From positions 4,650,001 through 4,714,000 of the forward strand of contig JAKZAP010000019.1 in NCBI GenBank assembly GCA_023053575.1: a DNA stretch of 64,000 nt, in the 5' to 3' direction. Source of the DNA: Branchinecta lynchi. Its lineage: Eukaryota > Arthropoda > Branchiopoda > Anostraca > Branchinectidae. Shown here piece by piece: positions 34,426-46,589 of this stretch (its first letter is position 1; every line of letters starts with the position of its first letter). Made by a program: the position numbers and the translations under genes. The notes below the pieces were generated by a model that saw nothing but the letters and a program-made list of their open reading frames with translations, had not been told where the DNA came from and did no database searches.

Positions 34426-35460
34426 TAATTTTTACTTTATTTTAGTGAAGGTTTGATTACTTATATAATATGGTAGTAAATGTGTACTGGCTGCGTTTTT
34501 CAAGCACGTATGTGCTTTGTTTGTAACCGGTTGTCAAGCCGGAATGATTTTTTTGTAGTAAAGTTGTTGAATCCTTGAGAAAATTCTCTATTATCCCAGC
34601 TCCTTTATGGATGTATACCCGGCCTTTCGAATTGTTTCGTTTTGTAGCTACGACTTCTTAGCGCTTTTTTGGCCCAGCCAAGTATTGTTGTCACGCAACG
34701 CAAACTTAGCCGGAAGTTTCAAGGTCCGCCGACGGCTCTTTCACACATAAGGACGTGAAAAGATTCAGGTTGTTGTTTTTCAGTCTGGAAGACATGGCAG
34801 ACCATCAGATCTATCTTCTCTTTTGGCCTTCTTTTCTTTGCTTGGTTTTCCGGATTATTACACACGGCGCGTTCAGTTTTCAAATATTTTGCTTCTAGCC
34901 GCCGCGTCGGAAAGCCGGATGGCTGGTTACAGTTGACAAGAGCTAAAAAGAAAACTGGTAATTTCACGCAGCAAGTTATGTTATTTTCGAAAGACCGATA
35001 TTCATGAGCCATTTTCATTGGGAAAAGATCATTTTTAGTATGAAATGTGCTTTAAAGTTAAACTGAAGACAGTTTAATTTTATATCCCAAATTCAAATAC
35101 ACTGAATTAGTTTGACTCTTCGAAGGGATTGCTATTTTTCATCGCGGGCTCTAGTAGTGACGTTGAGAAAACGCGCTGCTTGCACGACAGGTCAAATTCA
35201 TCCAGCCGCGGCGAATTTGAATGTCAGCAAAGCGTGGATTTCAATAGCCAACAGAGGGGAGCTGAGAGATGATCAAGGCGAGAGATGAGAGCGTCTGAGG
35301 GCTGAAAGTAGAATATTTTTGAGCATAGAGGTGCAACGACGTTACGACAAGTCCGGAGGAATAAGTTCATTTGATAAAAATCGATTATTCGGAAAAAACG
35401 AAGTAGCGAAGCAAAGCATTTTCATCGGCCTTCAAGCCTCTCTAAGCGAACAGATGATGG

Positions 35461-36555
35461 TTAACTAGGCTTACCGACGAAACGTCCCCATGACAAAACG
35501 TCCCCTGGTGAAATGTCCCGGCGAAACGTCCCCGTGACAAAACGTCCCCATGACAAAACGTCCCCGTCACAAGACGTCCCCATGACAAAACGTCCCCGTG
35601 TCAAAACGTCCCCAAGCATAGATTTTTAAGTTCGCTTCGATCTTCAGGTGCACGATCGAGATAAAACAACTTCAGGGTGTGCATTACAGATGTGGAAATA
35701 TTTCTTATTAGCACGAAAGATCGAACATAGAACCGGTTGCTTCATAAATGTATTGTTTTCAGTTAAAATATGTAGTGTAAATATTCCTTGCAATTGACTC
35801 GTAACTGATCAGTTCTAGGTCGTTTGAAGCAACATGCACAATCTGAGGAGCGACAATAGGCTCTTCAGAGAAAGGGGAAGTCCGCTGTGGCTCAAAGAGA
35901 GCCAAACAAGGAAAATGCAAAAATAAGCGTAGTGCCGTTACGCTGGATAAAAATGACATGGGAAGCGAGGAAACAAAAGCAGATGGAACGAATAGTTATC
36001 TTTTAGTTAGGTAGAGGGACAAGTAAATCTAGGTTAGACGGTTTGATCCTTCAATAAAATCTTTTAATATCACCAAATTAAATATCCAACAAAAGCGAGA
36101 TCAATGAGTTATATCGCAGCGTAAACTAACATACAAAACAAACCAATTAAATAAAAGATAAAATGAAAACTGACAAACTACTAAATCTTTGCATTTTCTT
36201 TAAGAAATGGCTATAGCCGAGAGAATACTTTGGTTTGTTTCTTGAGTATCGATTAAATGCTGAAGTAGTCAACCCATCGTGGTTTTCAAAAGTTTAAATT
36301 CCAAAAAGATTTTTTGACAGAACTGATGACGCAATCAGTAGTCTCATAGGCCTACCTGTCCCTCAGTGATGAACAAAAATTCTATAGCCGGGGACGTTGT
36401 GCCATGGGGGCGTTTCACCAGGGGACGTTTTGATCGGGGACGTTTTGTTACGGGGACGTTTTTTCGTGGGGACGTTTTGTCACGGGGACATTTCTTTGGG
36501 GACGTTTCGCCAGGGGACGTTTCGAATGGGGACGATTTGTCGACAACCCGGTTAA
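35461..36555. mobile_element. Foldback element with CGTCCCC minisatellite ends
   Basis: Left end TTAACTAGGCTTACCGACGA, right end the imperfect inverse (TTAACCGGGTTGTCGAC on the minus strand). Each end continues into an array of units like ACAAAACGTCCCCATG: 35475-35617 on the left and, inverted, 36388-36536 on the right. The 770-bp centre is AT-rich with no recognised protein. Inverted termini made of short tandem units resemble Drosophila FB and Galileo-type foldback elements; homology is not claimed. Confidence 0.7.
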
Positions 36556-37329
36556 GTAGACTGCCGTATCTCATCCCTTTCGGTTAAACTTTAAGGAGTC
36601 TTCTCAAATTTCCAACGTCTCTCACACTTCTACTTTTCAATATTTGTTTGAACCTTTCGTCCCACATTTCCCCAAATATTTCCTTCCTCTGGTCTTTTAA
36701 TTGTTGATATTCACCCACTGGATTGAGAAACATTCATTCGTTTCACCGCATATCTGACAAAAGCTGGGTACTTAGACTGAACAGTAAGTCGCGAAATAAC
36801 TGATATTTAAATAAATAAATATAAATAATGACACCATTTGAATCACGAAATGAAACGGTCTGTAAATAGCTGCCGAAGTTAAATTGCGTCCTTTTCGAGA
36901 ACATGATTGAACGAAACAAGTTCTCTGTTTATAATTTCGACATCGTCGAGCTCCACCTTTCCTGGTTCGAGACCAAATGTACCGAGGGCGGAAATGTTCA
37001 TGTGGCTGGGTCGTGCGTTCTTCTTTTTTTTCAGTTTAGCTATTAGCTGTGTCGAGTTTTCGGTCGGATCACATGGGCTTCATCGCCCAGGTTTTATCCC
37101 AGCGACTGGAGCAGTTATTGTAGAGCTTCCTGTCGAAGATTGTTTTCTTTTTTGCTTTATGATTCGTCAGCCAAGTTCGAACTATTTTAGCTTTGTTACA
37201 AGAGAGGGATGCAGCCTAAGACATCTGGTCCTATCACCCAACAAGTTTCATTCTCCCACCCACTGAGGTTAGATCCCCGGAACCCAAAATGGCATGTCTA
37301 GGAAAAATGACATTTATACCGTCGGATTT

Positions 37330-37645
37330 ATATCCTAATCGCTCAACGTTTTTGGTCCCTTCGCGTGTCACAGAATTTTCGGGAGCCCCTACAGTGATCT
37401 TTAAACTCCTTCGGCTGAGACATAAATGACACAACTATGGCGTCAGCTAGTACTACTCATCAAGTTTCACTCTAACCGGAAAAATTGTCCTAATCCCAAT
37501 CGCTCAACTTTTTTGGTCCCTCGCGTGTCGCAGAATTTTCGGGAGCGCCTACCATGACGTTTGAACTCCCTCGGTTCAGACACAAATGGGACAATTAGGG
37601 CATTTGCTACTAGTACTCGTCAAGTTTCACTCTAACCGGGAAATT
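37330..37645 (+). repeat. Tandem duplication, ~158-bp unit, two copies
   Basis: CCTAATCGCTCAACGTTTTT...CAAGTTTCACTCTAACCGG (37335-37480) is repeated from 37490 to 37640 with about 85-90% identity by eye; shared blocks include CGCAGAATTTTCGGGAGC. A diverged third unit may continue to 37750. Confidence 0.6.
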
Positions 37646-39150
37646 TCACCAAAAGGCAGATCAAAGGCACTTTCCGATGTACCATCCAATTTTCATCCCA
37701 GTTCTCCATTTGATTGGTCCCTACGCGTGTCTAAATCTTTCCGGGACCCCCCACTCCCTCCAACTCCCCTACCGTGGTTGGGTGCGGTTCCTAAGAGCCC
37801 GGATTCCCCTTCCACCCACGGGTTATCGAATCGGATCTGCGTGTCAGGTCTGTTATATGCACACCGAGTTTCATCGTCCTGCCTAATGTTGAGGGGCAAA
37901 CTACAAACAGTTGAACAGCGAGAGAGCAACAGACCAAAACACTACATTGTCACATGGTACTTGGCTACACTTGGCACAAGTCCCTAAAATCGAGCAGCAG
38001 TGTCAGATAGTTAGTTGTATTCTTTCTGAAACTAGTTTCTCCTTCGCTTCCAGATCTACGAAGATTCTTTTGGCAATCGGTTGAACACCAAAGTTTACGG
38101 GGACCCCGTCGATGATCAGGTTGAATAAGTCAAACACTTCAGTCAGTCTTGAAAATAAGAAAGACATGTTCTGAAGCCGACGTTCTTCTTTATGAATTAA
38201 AGGAGTTGTATCATAAGCAATCTATCACTTGCAGCGTCTAGACCCCCCACCCACCCACTACCCAAGACGAAGCCACGACTCGATCCAACCGCTGGGTTAT
38301 CTAGCGGCGCGGGTCGGAAGCGCCCGACATGGGGAGGCTGGGATCATAGCTTGACTATGGATCTAACAAAATATTTTATTGTAGTAGACATATGGAATCT
38401 CTTTAAGCATCGATCTTTAAGTATTTTGTTTTCTGTTTTTTCTTGTTAATTCCCGCAAGTCCAAAAAATTAAGGATGTAAACTAGATCACAATAAAAAAA
38501 ACGCCGTAAATTATACTACATTCGTGATTAAGCGTGATAGTCACTTCTTGAAGATTCTGAAACTGAGCTAAATAATATTTAGCTTCCGAGGCCAAAACGT
38601 GTCAAAACGGCCGACGATTTCTTCTTCCGACATATCTAAACGTCCACATGGTGATTTACTTAGTTGTTTTACGTTAGTTGCAAGTCACTCGATCTTCTCG
38701 AAGGTTTTACGAATCTTTTGACTACCGCCGGGAGATCAATCAATAGTTAATTAGCAATGGCGGATATACTTTCAGGAGCGAATTGTGTTCAAATAATTTG
38801 TGGACGTTGGCTACCGTGAGAATTTTGGGGAAAACAAAGGTAACAGTGTGTTCGTAAAAATCCGACCCATCGAAAAATGATGGTGTCTCCCACCTTCCCG
38901 GTCCACATGAATCAAAGACTTTAATCCGGAAGGTCAAAAATGTGAAGTTTCCCAGCCGCCTCGCAGAACCCTTTATCTTCTGTGTACCTCTTTGCTTCAT
39001 CTGATTCCAGCCGGAATCTGCCCAAATTATCCATCCGATACGGAAGTTACCAACACATCCTGAAACAGCAGGATGTCTTTACCCTATTTTAGTCACTAAT
39101 CATATCATATGGTAATTAATTTCGTTATCAATTTCCTAGTGCTGTCTTCA

Positions 39151-39290
39151 GGCCCGTATCCAGGAATTTATTTCGGAGGGGGGGGGGGGGGGTTATTGAC
39201 TGCTGGTCGGACAAAAAAGTACAAAAAACACATAGATCAGAGGGAAAAGCCTATACAAATCGTTATTTTTATGTTGGGGGGAGGGTTGCA
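39151..39290. mobile_element. Truncated relative of the CAGGCCCGTATCCAGG MITE
   Basis: Begins CAGGCCCGTATCCAGGAATT, the inverse of the right end at 25000-25024, then a G run and AAAGTACAAAAAACA-like interior; the other end is missing near 39290. Confidence 0.55.
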
Positions 39291-39987
39291 GAACTAGACG
39301 ATGAAGTAATTCGCCATGTTTCAGTTCAGCGCTTCGTAGCGGACTAGTTTCCGTCGATCCCCATATACCTCACCTTCATCAAGTGTGGAGACATAATAAA
39401 GAACGTGTCCAAAAGCTTTTTGGTGCTCTAAATGCGGCATTAATCTGCATTTTCTTCTCTTTTTTTTGTCCGAAAGCTGTTACCTTTTTTTCTTCTCTGA
39501 CACTCAGGAAGAAGAAGAAAAAGAGTTAGCTGTATAAAGCTGACAAAATGGATCAGCTACTGATATCCAACCTTTTTATCTTCTTACCTTTTTCCTTTCT
39601 TCGTTGGAATTGATCGCCAGTTCTCTTAGAATTTGGAATGTTTGCCGAATTGTCAGTTGTCTTTTTTAATTTGTTATGTTTGCCGCCGAAAACACTGAGA
39701 GAATCGCCGTACTCCCCAGTTTCTTCTTGAAAATTCAGCATATAATTTAGCATTCTTGCTGAACTTTTCGATGAATTTTGTGCTGAATTAATGCTGCATT
39801 AACTGAGCGAAAATTTAAGTTCGAAAGCGAAATGCTGCATAAAATGCTGAATTAATTCAGCATTTTCGTTCGTTTCGGAGCTTTTGGACACGTTCCTTAT
39901 CGGTCCGACTTTTTACTAAGTCTACACCACTGCTGAATATGAGACAGGGGACTAAACTAAACTAACTAAACTAAACTATTCCGCTTG

Positions 39988-40512
39988 AAGTTGTTGATCT
40001 TTTCGGTTGTCTTTGAAACCGGCTGTGGTATTCGAAACGCAACACCGGCCAAGGGATCTGACAAGATCCCTTTCCCTCTGATAGAGTTACTGCAGAGCAA
40101 CCATGTTGATGACTGCGTCCGCCGTCCAGATCAGCAGCATCAAGTTTTGGTTTGCGGCGGTGCTCAGCATGAAAACTGGCCAATAGACGCTATTTGCCAG
40201 GTTTTCCGCGCGTCATTGTTGTTACTAGAAAGTTTCCACGGAGCATCACGTGTAATTTTCGTCGAAATGGAAGAAACCGGCTGGATCTCTATAGGGAACG
40301 TCATGAAGCCATATGTGGAAAACATTACTGTGGATGCTTCAAACGCGCTAGAATATTTTTTCTACTTATTTAAAGACGGTCTCAAAATACGCTTTTTCTG
40401 CTTATACCAACTTCAATCTCTATTTTCTGACACCTGTAATTTTTCCTTCTACAATAAGTGTCACAAAAGTGATGACAAAATGGCGGGAACATTCATCTTC
40501 TTCAGTTGTTGA
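39988..40512 (+). CDS. Possible glycosyltransferase-8-like exon, antisense in the host intron
   Basis: An open stretch of about 175 codons without a convincing ATG; the start in this frame is TTG, so I treat it as an exon or relic. Acceptor-like context precedes it: repeated ACTAAAC/ACTAAC branch-like motifs, then TATTCCGCTTGAAG. Blocks in order: VLVCGG, VFRASLLLLES, VIFVEMEE and SNALEYFFYLFK. Their order and spacing resemble the start of the GT8 domain of glucoside xylosyltransferases (VACG, LKSA, FHIFAED, NAAEWKKLFK). The DxD-bearing part that should follow was not found. A possible donor is GACG/GTCTCA near 40381. Alternative: a chance ORF or a fragment carried by a repeat. Family call is weak. 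Confidence 0.3.
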   Translation, partial: KLLIFSVVFETGCGIRNATPAKGSDKIPFPLIELLQSNHVDDCVRRPDQQHQVLVCGGAQHENWPIDAICQVFRASLLLLESFHGASRVIFVEMEETGWISIGNVMKPYVENITVDASNALEYFFYLFKDGLKIRFFCLYQLQSLFSDTCNFSFYNKCHKSDDKMAGTFIFFSC

Positions 40513-41653
40513 TTGCAGAGCCCCTAACCCCTTGCTGATCTTGCTGGTCACTTATTATGAACCATTAAGTTATGTCTACACGGCCATGATCAGTAAAAAT
40601 CAACTGTAAATATTTTTGCAATGGTATATCGTGATTTGTATATATGAACTTGTAAGCTGCTAATGCTCGATCGAATTTTAGTCTTTCTATTTTCTTCTTC
40701 ATCGAATGTGTTGCTGTTTGAAGACATGAATGTTTGATATCTGAAATTTCGTCTCGCCGTGACAGATGGTGGATTTGAGAGAAGCAAAACTCGGATAAGC
40801 CCTTCATAACATTCATTCTAGATTTGTTTTTTTTTGCCGCTAGATACGCTAGCATAAAATAAACGATGACATGTTACTTCTTGGTTTGTCTTTATCCAGG
40901 ATTGCTCGGCTATTTTGAATTTGTCTTGGGCATCGTCATGTTTAAAACTGTTTAAAATGCCTCTGACTCTATTCGTGCTCTACCCAACTCTGTTCTGTCC
41001 ACAGCTTAACAACCTAGGCAGTTAAGCTAGCTCGATTTATTTTTGGGACTGAGTGGGCGGGCTACAACCGTGCGACACGAGCGGAAACCAGTGGAACTTC
41101 GCAGTCGGAAACAAAAGCTCGGAGTAGGCGGTAGGATGTGTTATGTGATTATGCCGATTGACGAATGCATTATGGCTGGGTGCTTATAATCTAATATATG
41201 TTCAAATTAATTAAGAGGCTATTTTTTGTAATACTCATAGAGGCTACATTTGTAGAAAGTATTAAGTTGCCGTGCCAAAAGCTAGTGACAATAGTCGGGT
41301 CTATTTAACTGTTCAAATGGCTAAACCGAGGGACTGCGCACTCCCAAAAAATATTTCCCCAGACGGTTTAGTTATTCACAAGCACAGCTTAACAACCCAT
41401 CTGTTCGCAAGTAACGTAGCACTGATTGGAAACGAGACGTTCGAGAAGTATTTCTTTGGCATTTTGGTATATGTTTCAGTACATCGGAGGAAAAGGTTTT
41501 TACCTAAAGTCTAGCTTTTGTATAAGGGTTCGGAGGCATCCTGAATCTGTTTTTATTCTTTTTTTTTTGCTGGACAAGTAGTACCCCTATGCCCAAAATC
41601 CAGCCGTATTCGGGAAATTAGTGCAAATTAAATTAAATATTCTTTGAGCCCAT

Positions 41654-42049
41654 AATAAACTTTTACCTCTACAGAATTTCCAGCATTCACCAGATTCCTG
41701 TCAGTCTACATAGCGTTCAAATACGGATTCCGCATGTATCCTTACTTCTAGATCAACGCTCTTATCTAATCGACCACGTTTAAAATTAAATAGAAAAAAT
41801 AGTATCTTGTATGCTTTTTATCAGGCATCGGTCGATTCGTCGGCACATCGGGTGTTTTTATATGCAAGAAATAAAATCCTGCAAACAAATTAAATTCTTA
41901 TTTAAAGATAATTTTAATTTTAAACGTGGTCGATTAGATTAGAGCGTTGATCTAGAAGTAAGGATACATGCGGAATCCGTATTTGAACGCTATGTAGCCT
42001 GACAGGAATCTGGTGAATGCTGGAAATTTTGTAGAGGTAAAAGTTTATT
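41654..42049. repeat. Long hairpin: ~138-bp inverted arms around a 120-bp loop
   Basis: The left arm 41654-41791 and right arm 41910-42049 are nearly perfect reverse complements (e.g. ACGGATTCCGCATGTATCC and GGATACATGCGGAATCCGT). The loop contains CAGGCATCGGTCGATTCGTC, a segment found again at 51273-51340 without the arms. Confidence 0.75.
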
Positions 42050-42099
42050 CTGAAGACGATCAGAACAGATATAAACGAGCTAGATCTGAGCTTTACTTT

Positions 42100-42371
42100 C
42101 TCACCGGACAACTAGTTAGACCGGAACCCGGCCAAAATAGAAAATTTGGAAGAAGCTTTATAGAATCCAAATCTTTGGAAAAGGACTGATAAAGACACGA
42201 TGAATCGGGAACTACTATTTATTCTCAGCTCAAATGGATCGTAGGGATCTTTTCGTATCTAATGTGTATGGGGCTTAGCAAAGACCGAAAATCCACAAGC
42301 TCTGGTAATACGTTCTAAGGGATCGACAAACATTCCTCTTTGGGATCCCATCAAAACATTTGGTGTTGTTG
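42100..42371 (-). mobile_element. 5' fragment of a tandem-monomer element, inverted
   Basis: Minus strand from 42371: a CAAATGTTTTGATGGGATCCCA-like terminus, then one degraded CCGGACAACTAG monomer before the hairpin at 41654-42049 begins. The right end of the family is absent here. Confidence 0.5.
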
Positions 42372-42745
42372 CTAGTTAGTGCTTGCCGGGTGTTTAAAGT
42401 CAATGTTTCGGGAAATCTTTCTTTTCTTTTTCATAGCCAAAGCAAATTGCAAAAACTATCTGGCGAATGTCGGGATGTAATTATCTTGATCTAATTCTGA
42501 GGTAATTATCTTGATCCCAATTATTTACATAATTTTCTTTGACGCTCTTTCAAGAGTTTCAAGTGATGATTCTTTTATTCATCTTATTCTAAGTAAAACA
42601 CCACCTCGAACAAAACAAGGTAGCACGAGCCCTCCTCTGCATTCTCGCAAAAAAGCAACAGAGCTGGATAAATTTCTGTTCTCGCTACTGCGTTCACCGG
42701 TGGATCTGCGCGTAGGAGGCAGTGTGCCGGGCTCAGAGCTATTAT

Positions 42746-42965
42746 AGTTGCGTTTTATTGGATTCACTTTTGTTTCGTCAAAGTTTGTAGTTTGGCTCTT
42801 GTTTTATTGAGTTCTTGTTTCCGAACAGTCAAACTACACCAAACTACGTCGGCGAGGTAGTTTGAGCTCCGTAGTTTCAGGTTCGAAACTACAGCAAATG
42901 GAATGGACAAATAAAATGGCTTTTAAGCGAAACTACGCCGAAACTACATCCAAAAAAACGCAACT
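42746..42965. mobile_element. AGTTGCG-terminal element, AAACTAC core
   Basis: Ends AGTTGCGTTTT and AAAAAAACGCAACT. The 220-bp interior is built from GTAGTTT/AAACTAC inverted units, unrelated to the GGTTAACCGACC or GATACCACG cores. No target duplication is obvious. Confidence 0.65.
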
Positions 42966-43799
42966 TGTGTACCAAAAGCTTTTCATGGGGAAGTGAGCTT
43001 GCTTAACTGCCTAGGTTGTTAAGTTGCGGTTCTGTCAAACTTTTCAATTCTGGCTTCCGACTTCAGTGCTGGCTTGAGTGCTGTTTGACTTTTTCACTAA
43101 TGCGCGACTCCGTGGAAAAGCCTAATCGCTTATTCAATCTTCAGATAACTTATATCAAGATTTCACATGTGACTGTTACTGTTTCTCTAGAGTCTAGAGC
43201 ATCTGTAGACATTTCGTTACTGGTTCTTATAAGGGACATATAAGAAGTCCATGTTTGTGTACGAACTTCTAATGGTCGAAGAAATGGCAGTTCTTTTTTT
43301 TTTGTGGATTCAAACGATAACCCTTAACTTTCCAAATTCATTCGCTGCGGTTTTGCCGTCGGTACCATGTAACCTAGACATGTTGTTTTCGGCGTCATCC
43401 AATTATTCTAAAGAAACTGGACTGGTTGCAAAATATAGTCCTAGCAGGATGTTCGCGGTGAAATGTAGTAAATGCACTGTATTATCCCACTGCACTTGGC
43501 ACTAGCAAGAAAAAGTGGGATATGGAAAAAGAAAAGAAAATGCGAAAGGAAAAAGAAAGAAAAAAACGGAACAAGCTAAAGAGAGATCAAAGCATTGTCG
43601 CCATACAGGGAGTTGTCTTTTCTCAGCGAACGGGCGTGATAAAGATTATGAGCACTGCGAATCTGAATCTGCCCCTATCCAGCGAGTTTCTAGTCCACGG
43701 TGGTGCACCTAATAAGAATTTACAAAACTGATATTAGAAGGGCCGAATAGAACGCAACAAAACCGCGAATTGTAAGGAGAATTAAAATAAAAACGGGAT

Positions 43800-44812
43800 T
43801 AATCAATCAATCGAATCAATCTATTTATTACCCGTCAAAAACAATGGAGGGCGCGTGACCCTAGTGACGGAGTACAAAAAAAAGGAAAAGAAAAAAAAAC
43901 AACAACAAGAAGAAAGACAATGCACGTAGGAAAACTTGACACTAAACACAGCACAAACATAACTACAGATTACACGAAAAGGGAAGACCACTGGTGGTTC
44001 AGTTTACTGGCGGAAGATTTGAAATCTTCCACTCTCTTATCAATAATTTTAGCAGGCAGAACCAGATGGAATTTCTGCGCCAAAAAAGAATTGCTGGTCC
44101 AAGGGGGCAATTGCAGCAGATACTTGGCAAACTTAAAATACATCCGGTAAACATTTTTCTTATTAGACGCAGAACAAAATTGCCAAATGGGGGACATAGC
44201 AAGAAGATGGGGCACAGTTAGACTGTTGTAAAGTTTAGAAAGATGAAACCGACTAAGACGTGTGATATTAGAAGCAAGTGAAGCGTAAGCGATCCGTATC
44301 TTTTAAGCGAGGTTTTGAATAGCAAGCCTGATTGTTTCTTTAATGTTTTTTCCGATGGGCATACCAAGGTAAACAATGCTTCCAATATTATATCCTGCAT
44401 TTTATCAGAATTGTTATGATCGTTTTGGATTGTCATTCATGAAGATAAATCTCTAGAATATGTGGTCAAGCGTCAAGGCCACAAAAAGAGGCCAAGTTTG
44501 CAAGGCAAACCTTCCCTTTCGAAATCAGTGTGTCAGCAGTTAAACCAAACCTTGATCATTTAGCGTTTCAAGGTAAAGGCTATGATGCTTGGACCATGGG
44601 AAACTGATGTAGCATTCACACGTTCATCTTTTTGTGATTTAAACAATCAAAGTTAAGGGTCACTGAGTAACTGGATAAATTAACTTTAATGCCAAAAAAT
44701 GGACTTTGCCACTGATGCGGTTTTGAGAGTGTTTCGGAAAATAGGATTTTAAGGGTGGTCGAGGTCTCTAAGTGCGCAGTACAGTAGTCGTAGCTGGTAC
44801 GATACAAAGGCA
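43800..44812 (-). pseudogene. LINE reverse-transcriptase fragment, minus strand
   Basis: Reading leftward: a decayed RT region with GIKVNLSSYSVTLNFDCLNH (44807-44616), then YLGMPIGK near 44370, then NKKNVYRMYFKFAKYLLQLP and FLAQKFHLVLP (44170-44040). This order (RT palm, YLG-x-x-IG, thumb and C-terminal helices) is that of LINE ORF2. Stops and frame changes break it, notably between 44616 and 44440, where other sequence may be inserted. The right-hand (3') end meets a GATTGATTGATT microsatellite at about 43800-43822, a plausible 3' tail. YADD is not preserved. Confidence 0.6.
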
Positions 44813-44814
44813 GA

Positions 44815-46075
44815 TTTTTATAGCAATACTTCTACAAATTGCTGGTTTTGTTTTGGTATATGTTTTCACTCTCTACTTCTTCTTCACTTCACTTGGTTGT
44901 GTTTTGAAGTAGTGCATCCTCGCGTGGAGCGCTTCTGTTCTGCTATGAATTGATCCTTGTTTGTGTCCGTCGTAATAAAACTATTCCACTACTACTACTA
45001 CATGGAAAAAACAGTTATAGAACGCCGATAATCCCTTCTCAAGTCGCCCTGAATCCCTGGTTTCATATTCGTCTCAGTAAACTTATTTTGTTTATTGTTA
45101 CGATCTTGCTCTCCATTTAACCACTAGAGACCTATATTTGACAGTGCAAAACGGATGCGTCAGCTGAACTGCACTGTCATCAATATTGCACTGTTAAATA
45201 TGATGTGCAGTCAGCTTGGGCTGAAGGAAGTTACGATCGCGATAGCAAGACCAAACGCTACAGAAAAATCAAACGGCGAACAACATATTAAAGACAGCTG
45301 AACCAGGCAGAGGATGTTCCATTACAGGCTGCACGGCAAATGGGGAAAGGCATTGTCTAGACGGTCTGTGAGGAGACAGTTTCAGTTGTACAAAGACCAC
45401 CGCAAGCTGTTTATTCAATAGTAATTCTTACATTTATATGACTTCTGTTTTTAATCCAAACTTTGTTCTGTTAATTCCTGTACATTTGCTGTCTCGGAAG
45501 CCAAATATTGACGAGTAGCCTAAGACCCACCAAAAAAACAGAAAAAAAAACTCGGGAAAACTGGTTGCTCTTCTTGAATGTTGGATTAATGCCAAGTAGC
45601 ATAAGATCCTATTTACTCTGTTACTTAATATTAAAAATAACATCTGTGTTACAAGTGAAGGATGCGATTGGTTCACCTGATAAAGCGAGGATTCTTTTCT
45701 GTTTATTTGTCTGGATACCAACCGTAAAGCTAAATAATTCTTAGAATGTGGCCTGCTTGGCGTATTATCTAATACTCCAGAAACACACGTGTTATACTTG
45801 TAGGATGATGGTTGACCTGATAAAGTCACGATTTCCTTTTGGTTTACTTGTCTGGAATCCAGTCGTTAATTTGGTATCCCGGATTTTGGGGTGCCGGATT
45901 TTTGGGCAGTGGTGTTTTAGGACCTTAGATCGGTAGTGAGTATAGATCGCAGTTAGCTTTGAGTTATCTGAAACAAAGTTTATTATATATCTGGACGCAA
46001 ATTGTGAAGTCGAGTAGGGTGAGGTCCTATCATGGTTCTTTATGATTAGTTGAAGCCGAACGTTACGCGTTTACA
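44815..46075. other. No gene recognised (intronic)
   Basis: Apart from the hairpin-motif fragment at 45140, only an internal duplication: AAGTGAAGGATGCGATTGG-type sequence near 45650-45720 resembles 45800-45860. Confidence 0.35.
45140..45230. repeat. Hairpin-motif repeat, terminal fragment
   Basis: TTTGACAGTGCAAAACGGAT followed by CGTCAGCTGAA and the CAGCTTGGGCTGAAGGAA end; the central CCTTGCCAAGAAGG part is absent. Confidence 0.45.
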
Positions 46076-46077
46076 TT

Positions 46078-46493
46078 AGTTGCGTCTTTGCTGATACCAT
46101 GATATCTGATACCACGGTCTAAAGTCGTTTTTGCAGTTATCGTGGTATCTGACACCAGGGTCTAAAGGCGTTTTTGCAGTTATCGTGGTATCTGGCCAGT
46201 TATCGTGGTATCAGATATTCAGATACTACGGTCCGATCGTGGTAACTGGTCGTGGTATCTGAAAAGTCATCTTACTTTCATCAAATTTTGTCAGATTGGT
46301 GAGAAAGAAGTTTAGCACTTAGAGGTGTGACTGAATATCTGTTTTTCTTTTGGGATGAATTCGAAAAGCTCGATTTCGACAATTGTCGTTTATGCAGAGC
46401 AACCGTATATCAGATACCACGATAACTGCAAAAAGACTAATTGCAGATCCAGTTACCGCGGTAACAGATACCATGGTATATGGAAAAACGCAA
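46078..46493. mobile_element. AGTTGCG-terminal element, GATACCACG core (copy 1)
   Basis: Ends AGTTGCGTCTTTGC and GGAAAAACGCAACT, flanked by ATT. The interior has many GATACCACGATAACTGC-type units in both orientations around a unique centre (GATGAATTCGAAAAGC). Same family as 62178-62599 in opposite orientation. Confidence 0.72.
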
Positions 46494-46589
46494 CTATTAT
46501 CATGACATGATGCGATGGGTACTGGGCAGGGTAATAGCCAAAAATCTTGAGATACACTTGGAGGGATCGGGACGGGAATTGGCGGGGAG

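Noticed and set aside
34719..35018. 99-codon minus-strand ORF
   Set aside because: Unique and without motif or splice support; too little to call.
38740..39000. 86-codon minus-strand ORF with coding-like composition
   Set aside because: No recognised family, and the flanking host exons already join in phase without it.
40565..40855. 96-codon minus-strand ORF
   Set aside because: No motif recognised and not needed by the host gene model; left as chance.
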